64,000 nucleotides of DNA from an uncultured Bacteroidales bacterium. GTDB taxonomy: Bacteria; Bacteroidota; Bacteroidia; Bacteroidales; FEN-979. The notes under the pieces are model-generated. The model did no database searches. It saw only the letters and a list, made by a program, of their open reading frames with translations, and had not been told where the DNA came from. The stretch spans positions 1 through 64,000 of the forward strand of contig CAIRDP010000038.1 of NCBI GenBank assembly GCA_903877385.1. The letters run 5' to 3'. This document shows, one piece after another, positions 7,354-15,568 of the stretch (position 1 is the first letter of the stretch; every line of letters begins with the position of its first letter). The position numbers were made by a program, and so were the translations under genes.

Positions 7354-8394
7354 TTACTCCTTTACTTTTACCAGGATAAGATTTTCATTTACATTGTCGA
7401 GGGCAAGTGAAAAGTTGTCTTTTTTCGATGATTGTCTCACGGCTGCTGAATAGTCAAGCAAGGTATGATAAGCAGTATTGATCCTGTTAAAGTTTTCATC
7501 GTCACCATTTTTAAGGTGGGCATCGGGGTGAAATAGTTTTGCTTTTTCAAGATACGCTTTTTTGATTGCAGATTCCGATGTTTCGGCTCCCAGTTCCAGA
7601 TCTTTTTTCGCCTGGACCACCTTGTCAGGATTCAACTCATGGATTTCAAGGGTGTAAAAACTATAACAGGGCAGGGGCCCAACCATTTTAAAGTTCAGGG
7701 CGCCCTTGAATGTTTCATCAAGTTCATTGATGGCCTGTTCAAATTTGTCCTGTTTATTCCTGTTGATGAGGAAAGCCGAATTGGTAATCATCTGGTCATT
7801 CATTACTTCATGCATCCTGATATCAATGCCAAAGGGCGAAAGTGCATCCAGTATCTTCAATTCAACGGATTTGTTCTTTTCGCTTAATATTTCCTGAATA
7901 AACATGCCCATTTTATACTGATCGACTTTCTTAATGATATCGCTGTTTTGCAGCATCTCCTGTTTCAGTTCACGAACATCCGGAAGTTCCGCTATGTCGT
8001 TAAGGACCTTGGTGAAATCTGCCCAGGTAGCCACAAGATCAATTTCGGTGAGGTATTCTATTTTTTTCAGGGTTTCAATGATCACAGCATGGCCGTTTGC
8101 AAGCACATTCAATATTTCCTCTTTTGAGTTGAATATGGTCCCAAGCTGCATTGGGATAATCATATTAAAACCTTTGCTTTGGAGTTCTTCAATCGTTCGC
8201 TGGTGATGGACCAGCAATTGTGCCAGTGATTCCCGGTCGAGATTTTCAAGGCCTTCGCTTTCACTGTCAGAAATAATGGCCGATATGTTTTGATATGTAA
8301 TGGCCGAAACCCCTGAATTCTCTAAAGACTGAAACTGGGTTGTCCCATAAAAATTCGGCACGATTCCGTAAAGATATATTCCTTTCGCTGTCAT
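7354..8394 (-). CDS. gvpF/L: GvpF/L protein with a C-terminal J domain (paralogue 5)
   Basis: 346 residues, about 90 longer than the other copies. Residues 1-250 are a GvpF/L domain (YLYGIVPNFYG; MIIPMQLGTIFNSKEEIL about 78-95; MVGPLPCYSFYTLEI about 237-251). Residues about 262-317 read as a J domain: LELGAETSESAIKKAYLEKA, the HPD triplet at 289-291 after KLF, then ENFNRINTAYHTLLDY, matching helices II and III. The HPD triplet is what J proteins use to stimulate Hsp70 ATPase. The fusion implies that a GvpA-binding accessory protein can hand clients to DnaK. It lies between the Cdc48-like gene and paralogue 4. The GvpF/L part is certain; the J domain is very likely. Confidence 0.9.
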   Translation of the reverse strand: MTAKGIYLYGIVPNFYGTTQFQSLENSGVSAITYQNISAIISDSESEGLENLDRESLAQLLVHHQRTIEELQSKGFNMIIPMQLGTIFNSKEEILNVLANGHAVIIETLKKIEYLTEIDLVATWADFTKVLNDIAELPDVRELKQEMLQNSDIIKKVDQYKMGMFIQEILSEKNKSVELKILDALSPFGIDIRMHEVMNDQMITNSAFLINRNKQDKFEQAINELDETFKGALNFKMVGPLPCYSFYTLEIHELNPDKVVQAKKDLELGAETSESAIKKAYLEKAKLFHPDAHLKNGDDENFNRINTAYHTLLDYSAAVRQSSKKDNFSLALDNVNENLILVKVKE

Positions 8395-8421
8395 ATCAGG
8401 ATTGGTTTGGGGATATATGGA

Positions 8422-10581
8422 TCATTTTTTTGCTGAATTTTGTTTTAATACTAATTGTATCGCTTCTTCGAAATGGGCCTCCAGTATTGAAATATTGCCC
8501 CCGGCCTCATCCGTCTTTCCGCGTTTTTTCTCTATCAGTTCACGGATTCCAAGCATGGCTGCCTTCCTGCAGATAAATTCGATATCGGAACCTGTCAGAT
8601 TTTCTGTTTTCAAAGCCAGCTTATTCAGGTTGACTTTTTTGCCCAATGGTTTATTCCGGGTATGGATGTTAAATATTTTTTCCCTGGTTTGAAGATCGGG
8701 TAGGGGCAATTCAAAGATCAGGTCAAAACGCCCGCTTCGTAACAAGGCAGGGTCAATCAGATCTATCCTGTTGGTTGCAGCCAGTACGATCACACCTTTA
8801 AGATCTTCTATCCCATCCATTTCGGTAAGGAACTGCCCGATCACCCTTTCGATCACACCCGAACCCGAACTGTCGCTGCTTCGCCTGGGAGTAAGGCTGT
8901 CTATTTCATCTAGGAACAGTATGCAGGGAGAGGCTTGTTTGGCCATCCTGAATAATTCCCTGACCCCTTTTTCCGATTCCCCGATATAACGGCTCAGGAT
9001 CTGGGGACCTTTTACCGAGATGAAGTTAACTCCGCTTTCGCTGGCAAGAGCTTTTGCCAGGTATGTTTTCCCGGTCCCGGGCTTACCGTGAAGAATGATC
9101 CCTTTAGGAGGATTGGCATTGGCTTTTTTAAACAGCTCGGCATATTTTAATGGCCATTCAACAGTTTCCTTTAAGGCTTCCTTGATCTCATCAAGACCAC
9201 CTACATCATCCCATTTCACATCGGGGACTTCCACAAACACTTCCCTGATAGCCGAAGGTTCTACTTCCTTCATTGCATCCAGGAAATTGTCCATGGTTAC
9301 TTCGAGTGACATTAAAAGTTCATAAGGAATTTCGGCCATCTCGAAATCAATCTGCGGAAGGATTTTCCGCAAAGCCGTCATGGCAGCTTCCCGGGCCAAT
9401 GCCTCAAGATCGGCTCCAACAAATCCATGGGTGATCTCGGCAAGTTTCTCAAGATCTACATCCATCGAAAGAGGAATGCCCCGGGTGTGGATATGCAGAA
9501 TTTCGAGCCTTCCTTTTTTATCGGGAATGGAAATTGAAATTTCACGGTCGAAGCGCCCCGGTCTTCTTAAGGCAGGGTCGATAGAGTTGGGGATGTTCGT
9601 TGCACCTATAACAATGACTTTGCCCCTCGATTCAAGGCCATCCATTAACGACAACAATTGTGCGACCACCCTTTTCTCAACCTGCTTTTCACCACCCATA
9701 TCCTCTCTTTTCGGGGCAATGGCATCAATTTCATCGATAAAAATGATGGAAGGTGCATGTGCCTGGGCTTCTTCAAAGAGTTTACGTATGCGACCTTCGC
9801 TTTCACCGTAAAATTTCCCCATGATCTCGGGGCCGGATATGTTGATGAAGTAGGCGGAAGTCTCATGCGCCACGGCCCTTACGATCAAGGTCTTGCCTGT
9901 TCCCGGGGGGCCATAAAGGAAAACACCCTTTGGCGGCTGAACTCCCAGGCGTTCGAAAATTTCGGGATACTTCAGCGGTAATTCTATCATCTCCCTGATG
10001 CGCTGGACCTGGTTCCCAAGCCCGCCGATATCTTCGTAGGAAACTTTGCTCTTACCTTCCCCATCCTGCTTGGCCAGTTCCAGCTGAAACGTGGTGTTTG
10101 GCTGAATGAGCACCACTCCCTCGGGATTGCTTCCGGTAACCGTATAATCAACTGAACGTGATCCGAACAGGTTGGCTCTTACTTTATCCCCTTTTATTAC
10201 AGGCAAGCCATTGATGAGAGACCCGATATATTTGGCGTCATCGGCCCTGAAGAGGGAGCCTGATTTAACATCAGGCTTTAGTTTGATCTTAACCGCCTGG
10301 CGGCAGGCCGATTTGTTGATCTTTACTTTTTCATCGATCCCTACTTGGGCATTTTCCCTTGTAATTCCGTCAATCTGTATGATACTTTTATCCCTGTCAT
10401 CCGGATAACAAGGCATTATTTTTACGGGTGTGCTGCGTTTGCCTTCAATCACGATCACATCACCACTCTCAAGACCCAGAACTTTCATGTCTTTCGGATC
10501 AATTCTGGCGATGGCCCTTCCAACGTCTTTCACGAGAGCTTCTTTTACCCTTAACGATATCTCTGTTTTAATGCTTGCCAT
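8422..10581 (-). CDS. Cdc48/VCP-type double AAA+ ATPase
   Basis: 719 residues with the archaeal/eukaryal Cdc48 layout: an N-domain (about 1-105, double-psi barrel with ARIDPKDMKVLGLESGDVI), a linker, D1 with Walker A GPPGTGKT (224-231) and Walker B FIDEID (281-286), and D2 with GKPGTGKT (499-506) and FLDEID (556-561), each followed by an ATNR-type sensor and an arginine-finger region (RPGRFDR; RSGRFD). Cdc48 proteins are hexameric unfoldases that pull proteins out of complexes. Bacterial Cdc48-like proteins are uncommon but are known in some gas vesicle clusters. Here it sits between the J-domain GvpF/L and the Get3-like ATPase, suggesting it remodels GvpA or assembly intermediates (inference). 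Confidence 0.95.
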   Translation of the reverse strand: MASIKTEISLRVKEALVKDVGRAIARIDPKDMKVLGLESGDVIVIEGKRSTPVKIMPCYPDDRDKSIIQIDGITRENAQVGIDEKVKINKSACRQAVKIKLKPDVKSGSLFRADDAKYIGSLINGLPVIKGDKVRANLFGSRSVDYTVTGSNPEGVVLIQPNTTFQLELAKQDGEGKSKVSYEDIGGLGNQVQRIREMIELPLKYPEIFERLGVQPPKGVFLYGPPGTGKTLIVRAVAHETSAYFINISGPEIMGKFYGESEGRIRKLFEEAQAHAPSIIFIDEIDAIAPKREDMGGEKQVEKRVVAQLLSLMDGLESRGKVIVIGATNIPNSIDPALRRPGRFDREISISIPDKKGRLEILHIHTRGIPLSMDVDLEKLAEITHGFVGADLEALAREAAMTALRKILPQIDFEMAEIPYELLMSLEVTMDNFLDAMKEVEPSAIREVFVEVPDVKWDDVGGLDEIKEALKETVEWPLKYAELFKKANANPPKGIILHGKPGTGKTYLAKALASESGVNFISVKGPQILSRYIGESEKGVRELFRMAKQASPCILFLDEIDSLTPRRSSDSSGSGVIERVIGQFLTEMDGIEDLKGVIVLAATNRIDLIDPALLRSGRFDLIFELPLPDLQTREKIFNIHTRNKPLGKKVNLNKLALKTENLTGSDIEFICRKAAMLGIRELIEKKRGKTDEAGGNISILEAHFEEAIQLVLKQNSAKK

Positions 10582-10608
10582 GCCTTTGTTTTAATTATGA
10601 AGTAATCG

Positions 10609-11550
10609 TTATTTGCCGAACATAACATACTTTAATTTATTCAGGGCCTCCAGCCCTTTGACTTCTTCGGGGAACATCGGCACTTCAACTGCATTTAAAG
10701 TGTTAAAACTGCTGAGGATCTCTTGTAAATAAGGCTGCTGGGCGGCTTTTCTCCTCCTGCAGAAATCACAGTCCACCGATGCCATAAGGTTGTTAATAAT
10801 GACCTGGTGCGAAACTATTCCTGATGACCCGAGATCGGCAAGTAAACGCCTTGTTTCCATTATTGCCATTGCCTCGGGTATGCATACGGGGATAAATTCA
10901 CATCTGGTGCTGTCCCTCAATATTGATTCGATGCGTTTAACTGTTTTTTTCAGGCTGAGTAAAAATACATCCACATCATCCTGCTGATAATTCCCTGAAA
11001 AACTTGTGATCAGATAACGGTATTTCCATCTCATCCTGGCTGCTACTTTAATCCATTCATCCAGTAAATTAGGCGATGAGATTAACCGTAAGGCATGTCC
11101 AGTGGGAGCTGTATCAACAACGTACTTCTCAAATTCGCCCTTTTCAATGAAGTCGATGATGGTCTTGAAACTCATCACCTCATCAATACCGGGGATCGAA
11201 AGGGTGAGCAACTCATCAATGTCCTGATTGTCGAGATTTGTTGATGTTTCAAGCAGTTTTTTCAGTTCACTTTCATGCTCTTTCTTAAACCCGGAAAGCG
11301 CTTCGTCGGCAACAATCTCTATCGCAGCCAGCTTATCATGGCCGGCGATTTGCCTGACCCTGAAACCGATATGCTGTTCAAGGCAATCCGAAACTGAATG
11401 TGCAGGATCGGTGGATATGAGCAGGGTCCTGAAATTTTTAGCCAGGGCAAGGGCCGTGGCAATGGCACAACTGGTTTTACCGACACCGCCTTTCCCGCCG
11501 AAAATGATTAGTTTCAGGTCGTTGTTTTCTAAACCCTGTAGTGTCATCAC
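10609..11550 (-). CDS. Get3/ArsA-type ATPase
   Basis: 313 residues. A deviant Walker A (GGKGGVGKT, 18-26), switch I STDPAHSVSD (46-55), the Walker B-like YVVDTAPTGHALRL (143-155) and a CDFC pair at 261-264 are all Get3/ArsA features; the CxxC is where Get3 dimers bind zinc. A single ATPase unit is present, as in Get3, not the double ArsA pump. Get3 proteins bind hydrophobic segments in the cytoplasm. GvpA is small and hydrophobic, so a client-holding role is a reasonable inference. There is no ars gene nearby, so an arsenite role is unlikely. It follows the Hsp20 gene by one base. Confidence 0.92.
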   Translation of the reverse strand: MMTLQGLENNDLKLIIFGGKGGVGKTSCAIATALALAKNFRTLLISTDPAHSVSDCLEQHIGFRVRQIAGHDKLAAIEIVADEALSGFKKEHESELKKLLETSTNLDNQDIDELLTLSIPGIDEVMSFKTIIDFIEKGEFEKYVVDTAPTGHALRLISSPNLLDEWIKVAARMRWKYRYLITSFSGNYQQDDVDVFLLSLKKTVKRIESILRDSTRCEFIPVCIPEAMAIMETRRLLADLGSSGIVSHQVIINNLMASVDCDFCRRRKAAQQPYLQEILSSFNTLNAVEVPMFPEEVKGLEALNKLKYVMFGK

Positions 11551-11551
11551 C

Positions 11552-12070
11552 TTATTTTTTTATCCTGAGCTCAAGGATGCCATTTGTAAATTTATTCCTG
11601 ATATTCTTTTTCTGGGCTTTAAAAGGAAGCAGGATCTCCTTTTTATAACTCCTGCCTTTACCTGCTGCCGAAACTTCCAGGATGTCTTCCTTCAGATCGA
11701 TTTTAATATCGTTTTCCTCTATACCCGGCATTTCTGCGATGATCACAAGTTCACTTTTTTCATTGAAGATATCTGTGATCGGCTCTCTTTCTTCATCAAC
11801 CTTGGGACCCTCCGGTGTTTTTTTAATGTTCCCGAAAGTTTCCACTTTAGGAGAACCACCCCCGGCCGTGTTTATGGTGAATCCATATACACCTTTCATG
11901 CCTTTTTTAAGATGATCAAAATTAAGCTCACCTTCCTTTTTTATTCCACCGTTTTCCTCAAGTTTTGCGGCGAGGTCCACCAGTTTTTCAATGCCTTTAA
12001 AAAGTCCGCCGAGCCCGAAAAGTTCAAAGGAGGCATCTTCATTCTTGTCTTTTTTCTTATCGTTTTCCAT
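11552..12070 (-). CDS. Hsp20/GvpH-like small heat-shock protein
   Basis: 172 residues. The N-terminal part is helical with GLGGLFKGIEKLVDLAAKLEE, a Gly-rich amphipathic stretch also seen in GvpH-like proteins, followed by MKGVYGFTINTAGGGSPKVETFGN. The C-terminal half is an alpha-crystallin-type domain (ELVIIAEMPGIEENDIKIDL, then LEVSAAGKGRSYKKEILLP and NGILELRI). GvpH is a small heat-shock protein in halophilic archaeal gas vesicle clusters that binds GvpA. Position between gvpJ and the Get3-like gene fits. I leave the symbol empty because GvpH identity is by analogy. Confidence 0.9.
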   Translation of the reverse strand: MENDKKKDKNEDASFELFGLGGLFKGIEKLVDLAAKLEENGGIKKEGELNFDHLKKGMKGVYGFTINTAGGGSPKVETFGNIKKTPEGPKVDEEREPITDIFNEKSELVIIAEMPGIEENDIKIDLKEDILEVSAAGKGRSYKKEILLPFKAQKKNIRNKFTNGILELRIKK

Positions 12071-12097
12071 TGTTATCAGTTTTTAATGATCTATTAA

Positions 12098-12397
12098 TTA
12101 AACAGGCTTACCGGCGGCTTCCAGCTTCTGAAGCCTAGCTTCCAAAGCATCCTGTTGCTGCATCAGTTCTTTTTCCCGGGCCTTGGTCGAAAGATATGTG
12201 TCTTCCTGCCACCAGTTGATCCCCATTTCCATAGCCTTATCCACCGAAGCTACCAGCAACCTGATCTTAATTGTTAAAAGATCGATATCAGCTATCTGAA
12301 TTTTAATATCACCTGCAATAACGATCCCTTTATCCAGAACCCTTTCGAGTATATCGGCAAGGTTGGTCGCTTGTAACGAATGAGTCATTTCAGCCAT
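12098..12397 (-). CDS. gvpJ: Minor gas vesicle protein GvpJ
   Basis: 99 residues. The GvpA-family core is LADILERVLDKGIVIAGDIK, then IADIDLLTIKIRLLVASVDKA, followed by the GvpJ-specific tail GINWWQEDTYLSTKAREKEL and a C-terminal coiled coil. The WW-(E/Q)-x-D-x-YLS motif is characteristic of GvpJ-type proteins. GvpJ is a minor protein linked to vesicle nucleation and width. It lies between the unknown coiled-coil gene and the Hsp20 gene. The assignment is strong for the GvpA/J family and good for GvpJ. Confidence 0.92.
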   Translation of the reverse strand: MAEMTHSLQATNLADILERVLDKGIVIAGDIKIQIADIDLLTIKIRLLVASVDKAMEMGINWWQEDTYLSTKAREKELMQQQDALEARLQKLEAAGKPV

Positions 12398-12409
12398 TGT
12401 ACAGTTTAT

Positions 12410-12721
12410 TTAGTAATCGATTGACATCGTCTTCCATTCTTTTTTATCGCTCTTCCCGGGCTTTTTAGCCTTCTCGGCAGGAACATGGTGCATTTCACCT
12501 GCTTTTTCATCATAGTATACCTGGATCTCCTTCAACCTGTTCTGTATTATCTCAAGCCTTTGTATGATCCTTATCTCTTCGCTCTTCAATCGTGATCTCT
12601 CTTTCTCGAGCATATACAATTTTATAAAATCGGAATCCTCCTTGTTCGGGATCCCCGATTTGACTACACTCTGCATGCTTTTGATGCTCTGAAGTCCTTT
12701 TATTCCGCTTGAAATTGGCAT
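12410..12721 (-). CDS. Unknown coiled-coil protein of the gas vesicle cluster
   Basis: 103 residues, not recognised. A Gly/Ser-rich beginning is followed by a long predicted helix (about 30-75: KLYMLEKERSRLKSEEIRII, then QRLEIIQNRLKEIQVYY) with heptad spacing of Leu and Ile, and a Lys-rich tail. No signal peptide or membrane segment is visible. It is 12 bases upstream of gvpJ and 50 bases after gvpN. A structural adaptor role is possible, but nothing in the sequence shows it. Confidence 0.75.
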   Translation of the reverse strand: MPISSGIKGLQSIKSMQSVVKSGIPNKEDSDFIKLYMLEKERSRLKSEEIRIIQRLEIIQNRLKEIQVYYDEKAGEMHHVPAEKAKKPGKSDKKEWKTMSIDY

Positions 12722-12771
12722 ATTGCTGGTTCCTTTTAATTATTATTGGCTGATGGCCGATTGCCGGATAC

Positions 12772-13692
12772 TTATCTCAAATACTGCTCGATAAGTTCAT
12801 CAACAATGGTTTTTACTTTCTCCTGGTTTGTCTTTGATCCTATTCGGCTTGTTTCTGAAGTGAGGATATCCTGGCATATTTTGCGGAAGATATCTTTGGA
12901 TTTCGCCGGTGTGGTTTTTAATGTTGCCAGTGTTTTTGCAATCATAATAGAGCCGCGGATGGTTGGGTCAAATTCAGTCTTACCGGATTCACGCAGTCCC
13001 CGTACAATTTTTACGATTATCTCAGTGTCTTTGAGGGAAAGGTCCGATTTTGCCCTGGTAATTTTCAACTCAGTTTCATAATCGAAATGGTCCAGGTCCA
13101 TAGTTACCATGCGGTCGCGAAGGGCATCCTGGGTACGATTAACACCGGCATATTCTTCGGGATTTGAAGTGAATATGGCACGGAACTCGGGATGTACCTT
13201 CATATAATAATCTTCCTCCTTGGCAGCCGATGTGCTCAGCATTCTCTCCTGCAAAATGGGCAACAGGATGTTGTTGGCTTCAGGGCGTGAGCGGGTAAAT
13301 TCATCATAGATCAGGGTAAACCCGTTTTTAACGGCAATGGTCAAACGGTTGTTCACCCATTGTTTGCTCATGTCTTCCTCGTATTTATGAACGGAATGGA
13401 TGAACTTATCGTCGAGCTTTTTATATTTATAACCCTGCTCACTCCCGATCAGATCCGACGTTTTGTATTCGGCATCCCCGTGTATGATCACAACAGGCCT
13501 GCCGATCTTACTTGCAAGATGCATGGCAACGGTGGTCTTCCCGGTTCCGGAAGGTCCCCTGAAATGCACGGGAAATCCCGCTTTTACATAAGTGAGACCA
13601 CGACTGGTAATGTCCCTGATGTAATCGGTTTCTACAAAATTCGACATCGGCTTAAGTTCAAGCACGGTGTTCATTTCATTGTTCTCGCTCAT
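12772..13692 (-). CDS. gvpN: Gas vesicle AAA+ ATPase GvpN
   Basis: 306 residues. Walker A GPSGTGKT (46-53), Walker B FTLIYDEFTRS (125-135), a sensor segment with FTSNPEEYAGV, and the distinctive HGDAEYKTSDLIG motif after Walker A all match GvpN, a MoxR/CbbQ-type AAA+ protein. GvpN is needed for vesicles to enlarge from initial bicones and is the most conserved ATPase of these clusters. It follows the 61-residue coiled-coil gene by 52 bases. Assignment is secure. Confidence 0.96.
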   Translation of the reverse strand: MSENNEMNTVLELKPMSNFVETDYIRDITSRGLTYVKAGFPVHFRGPSGTGKTTVAMHLASKIGRPVVIIHGDAEYKTSDLIGSEQGYKYKKLDDKFIHSVHKYEEDMSKQWVNNRLTIAVKNGFTLIYDEFTRSRPEANNILLPILQERMLSTSAAKEEDYYMKVHPEFRAIFTSNPEEYAGVNRTQDALRDRMVTMDLDHFDYETELKITRAKSDLSLKDTEIIVKIVRGLRESGKTEFDPTIRGSIMIAKTLATLKTTPAKSKDIFRKICQDILTSETSRIGSKTNQEKVKTIVDELIEQYLR

Positions 13693-13744
13693 GGAAATTT
13701 AATTTGATGGATTAATTCCTGGTGATAATGCTTAAGTTGCAGGA

Positions 13745-13930
13745 TTACCGGTTTAATTCCTGGGCCGGGAGTTGTTCCAGGGTCTGTTCCCAGATGGTTC
13801 TTGCTTCTTCGATTTCCTTTCTTATTGTTTCCCTGTTCAGTAAGAAAGCTTCCTTTCGGGCTTTAAACCTCTTCAATGCATCCTGCCTTTTCATCAGGCT
13901 GTTCCTGATCTTGTCCCCAGCACCCTTCAT
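13745..13930 (-). CDS. Small basic coiled-coil protein
   Basis: 61 residues, almost entirely helical and rich in Arg, Lys and Glu (KIRNSLMKRQDALKRFKARK, then RETIRKEIEEARTIWEQTLE). I do not recognise the family. It lies between the DnaJ-type zinc-finger gene and gvpN on the same strand, with short spacers. Small helical proteins are common in these clusters, so the ORF is probably real, but its size and simple composition keep confidence moderate. Confidence 0.6.
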   Translation of the reverse strand: MKGAGDKIRNSLMKRQDALKRFKARKEAFLLNRETIRKEIEEARTIWEQTLEQLPAQELNR

Positions 13931-13963
13931 GTTTCATGCATTTAGATTAACAGCCAGGGATGT

Positions 13964-14281
13964 TCAGGCCCCCTGTCCCCCCTTGCCTCCGCATCGGGTA
14001 CAAGGCAAACCATCAGTCGATTTTCCTGTCCCCTTGCATTGAGCGCATGGTTTAGCGCTGTCGATGTGGTTCATCCCCTTTCCCCCGCAAACAATACAGG
14101 GAACCCTCGCGCCAAGAGGGTTCCTTCCTGTTCCTGAACAGAAGACGCATTTTTTCATGGGCTCTTCCACTTCAACCTGCCCCGTGTTGCTACAAACAAG
14201 GCAATGGGCGATAGGGGAGAGCAAATCGAAGGGATCCATCCCCGTTCCTTTGCAAAATGCGCAGCTGATTATTGTTGCCAT
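13964..14281 (-). CDS. Stand-alone DnaJ-type cysteine-rich zinc-finger protein
   Basis: 105 residues with six CxxCxGxG-like knuckles: CAFCKGTG (7), CLVCSNTG (27), CVFCSGTG (45), CIVCGGKG (62), CAQCKGTG (79) and CTRCGGKG (93). DnaJ itself has four, forming two zinc sites; six would give three. There is no J domain and no C-terminal substrate domain. Such domains bind unfolded clients or act as disulfide-linked folding aids. The J domain missing here occurs on a GvpF/L protein 5.6 kb further along the operon (7354-8394), so the two may work together. Recognition of the motif is certain; the function is inferred. Confidence 0.9.
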   Translation of the reverse strand: MATIISCAFCKGTGMDPFDLLSPIAHCLVCSNTGQVEVEEPMKKCVFCSGTGRNPLGARVPCIVCGGKGMNHIDSAKPCAQCKGTGKSTDGLPCTRCGGKGGQGA

Positions 14282-14308
14282 GATAGCTCTTCGTTAGTTT
14301 TCTTTGCC

Positions 14309-15529
14309 TTATTTAGCGCGTGCCGGTATCGGGTAGTAAATATTGTCAAGTTTTTGAACTTTACCCTGATCCAGTAAGGCTTTGGCAATAAATCCTATCC
14401 TCATCCTTGACTGGCCCAGAGGAACTTCCATCTCGGAAATCTTAACTCCTTTGGGATGCTTGTTGATGTAATGCAGAACTTTCTCCTCAAGTGTTATTGG
14501 TTCCGCAGGAGCTGGAGCGATGACAGGTTCAGCTTTAGCCGGGGTTTCCCTGATGATTTCAGGCTGGATTTTCTTTTCTGCCTTGACTTCGGCTTCCTTT
14601 TTTACTGCTTTTTTCTCGGTTTTCTTAATCACTTCCTTTGGTGTGGGTTCAACACCTGTTTTCCTGATCTGAGCCATGACGTTCTGCATCTTGCTCCATT
14701 CAGCGGCAGCCTGGACCCGGTTCTGCAACAAATCATCAAGCATTGCTGAAGTCGAATGTTTGATGATCTTCACTTCACCGCGAATGCCTTTTATTGCAGC
14801 ATGAATTCCTTTCATTATTCCATTATAGTCACTAAGCCGTTCGGTTTCCCCACTGTCGAGGTCTTTCCTGAGCTGTTGGGCCATTTTTTGATTTTCTTTG
14901 CTGATTTCCGATAATCTTTTCTGAAAACCGTTCAGTAATGTGCGGGTGTATTCCACGCGCTCGGCAAGATTTTTGCCAAGTTCTGCCCTGAGTTCATCAC
15001 TCATGTCGGAATGTTCCTTTTCAAACCTTTCCAGCATGTCGTTGGTGTTTTTGAAGATCGTTGCAACTTCAGCATTGATATTCTTAATATCATCGTTGAT
15101 GTCACCCATAAGGGCATCGAACTCTTTCAGCCTGGTTTTCTCATTTTGTTTCCGCTCAGCTCTTCCCTTGCTGAAAAATTTGTTTAATTCCCTGGCCATC
15201 TGTGCCCTGTCGGCTGTAAATTCATTAACCATACTTACTGTGGAAGTTTGAATTCCAACTACTTCTTTTTGTATGGAAGAAATCGTGTGATGAATTCCGC
15301 TCATTAAATCCTTATAGGTATTTAACCGGTCCCTTTCGCCCCTGGCAAGGCCTTTCCTTAAAGCGGCAGCATTAGCATTTAACACGGCAGCCATTTCCAT
15401 ATGGTCTTTGCGGAAATGGTCGAGGGTGTTCTGAACTTCATTTACAAGCTCTTCATTTTCTTTAATACGTTGTTTGAACGAAGCAAGTAACTCTTCACTC
15501 AAATTTTTCATTTCTGATCCTAGTCCCAT
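14309..15529 (-). CDS. Repeat coiled-coil protein, candidate GvpC analogue, with winged-helix-like tail
   Basis: 406 residues. From about 40 to 290 it is built of repeats of roughly 55-66 residues with the pattern M-A-x-x-L-(6)-G-x-x-x-R, then Y/F-x-x-L/I-M-x-G-I-(8)-EV. Clear copies are LARGERDRLNTYKDLMSGIH, KGRAERKQNEKT..EFDALMGDIN and DSGETERLSDYNGIMKGIH. After a Pro/Lys/Glu-rich linker (about 295-340) the last 60 residues (LEEKVLHYINKHPKGVKISE, then GFIAKALLDQGKVQKL) look like a winged helix. A helical repeat protein just after gvpA is where GvpC, the outer stiffening protein, is usually found. A leader nearly identical to that of gvpA (AGGAGAT) suggests strong translation. No sequence identity to cyanobacterial 33-residue GvpC repeats can be claimed by eye. 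Confidence 0.85.
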   Translation of the reverse strand: MGLGSEMKNLSEELLASFKQRIKENEELVNEVQNTLDHFRKDHMEMAAVLNANAAALRKGLARGERDRLNTYKDLMSGIHHTISSIQKEVVGIQTSTVSMVNEFTADRAQMARELNKFFSKGRAERKQNEKTRLKEFDALMGDINDDIKNINAEVATIFKNTNDMLERFEKEHSDMSDELRAELGKNLAERVEYTRTLLNGFQKRLSEISKENQKMAQQLRKDLDSGETERLSDYNGIMKGIHAAIKGIRGEVKIIKHSTSAMLDDLLQNRVQAAAEWSKMQNVMAQIRKTGVEPTPKEVIKKTEKKAVKKEAEVKAEKKIQPEIIRETPAKAEPVIAPAPAEPITLEEKVLHYINKHPKGVKISEMEVPLGQSRMRIGFIAKALLDQGKVQKLDNIYYPIPARAK

Positions 15530-15568
15530 TTTGTTATCTCCTATGTTTATGATTTCTTTATATGTGTA

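Noticed and set aside
10609-11550. ArsA arsenite-pump ATPase
   Set aside because: Only one ATPase unit, no ars genes nearby, and a Get3-type CxxC pair within a gas vesicle operon; a Get3-like role is more likely.
11228-12097. Long plus-strand open frame (289 codons) opposite the Get3-like and Hsp20 genes
   Set aside because: It is antisense to two clearly conserved genes, is rich in Phe and Ser as expected of a shadow frame, and has no recognisable motif.
13964-14281. Ferredoxin or rubredoxin-like protein
   Set aside because: CxxCxGxG knuckles in regular array are the DnaJ zinc-finger pattern, not iron-sulfur spacing.
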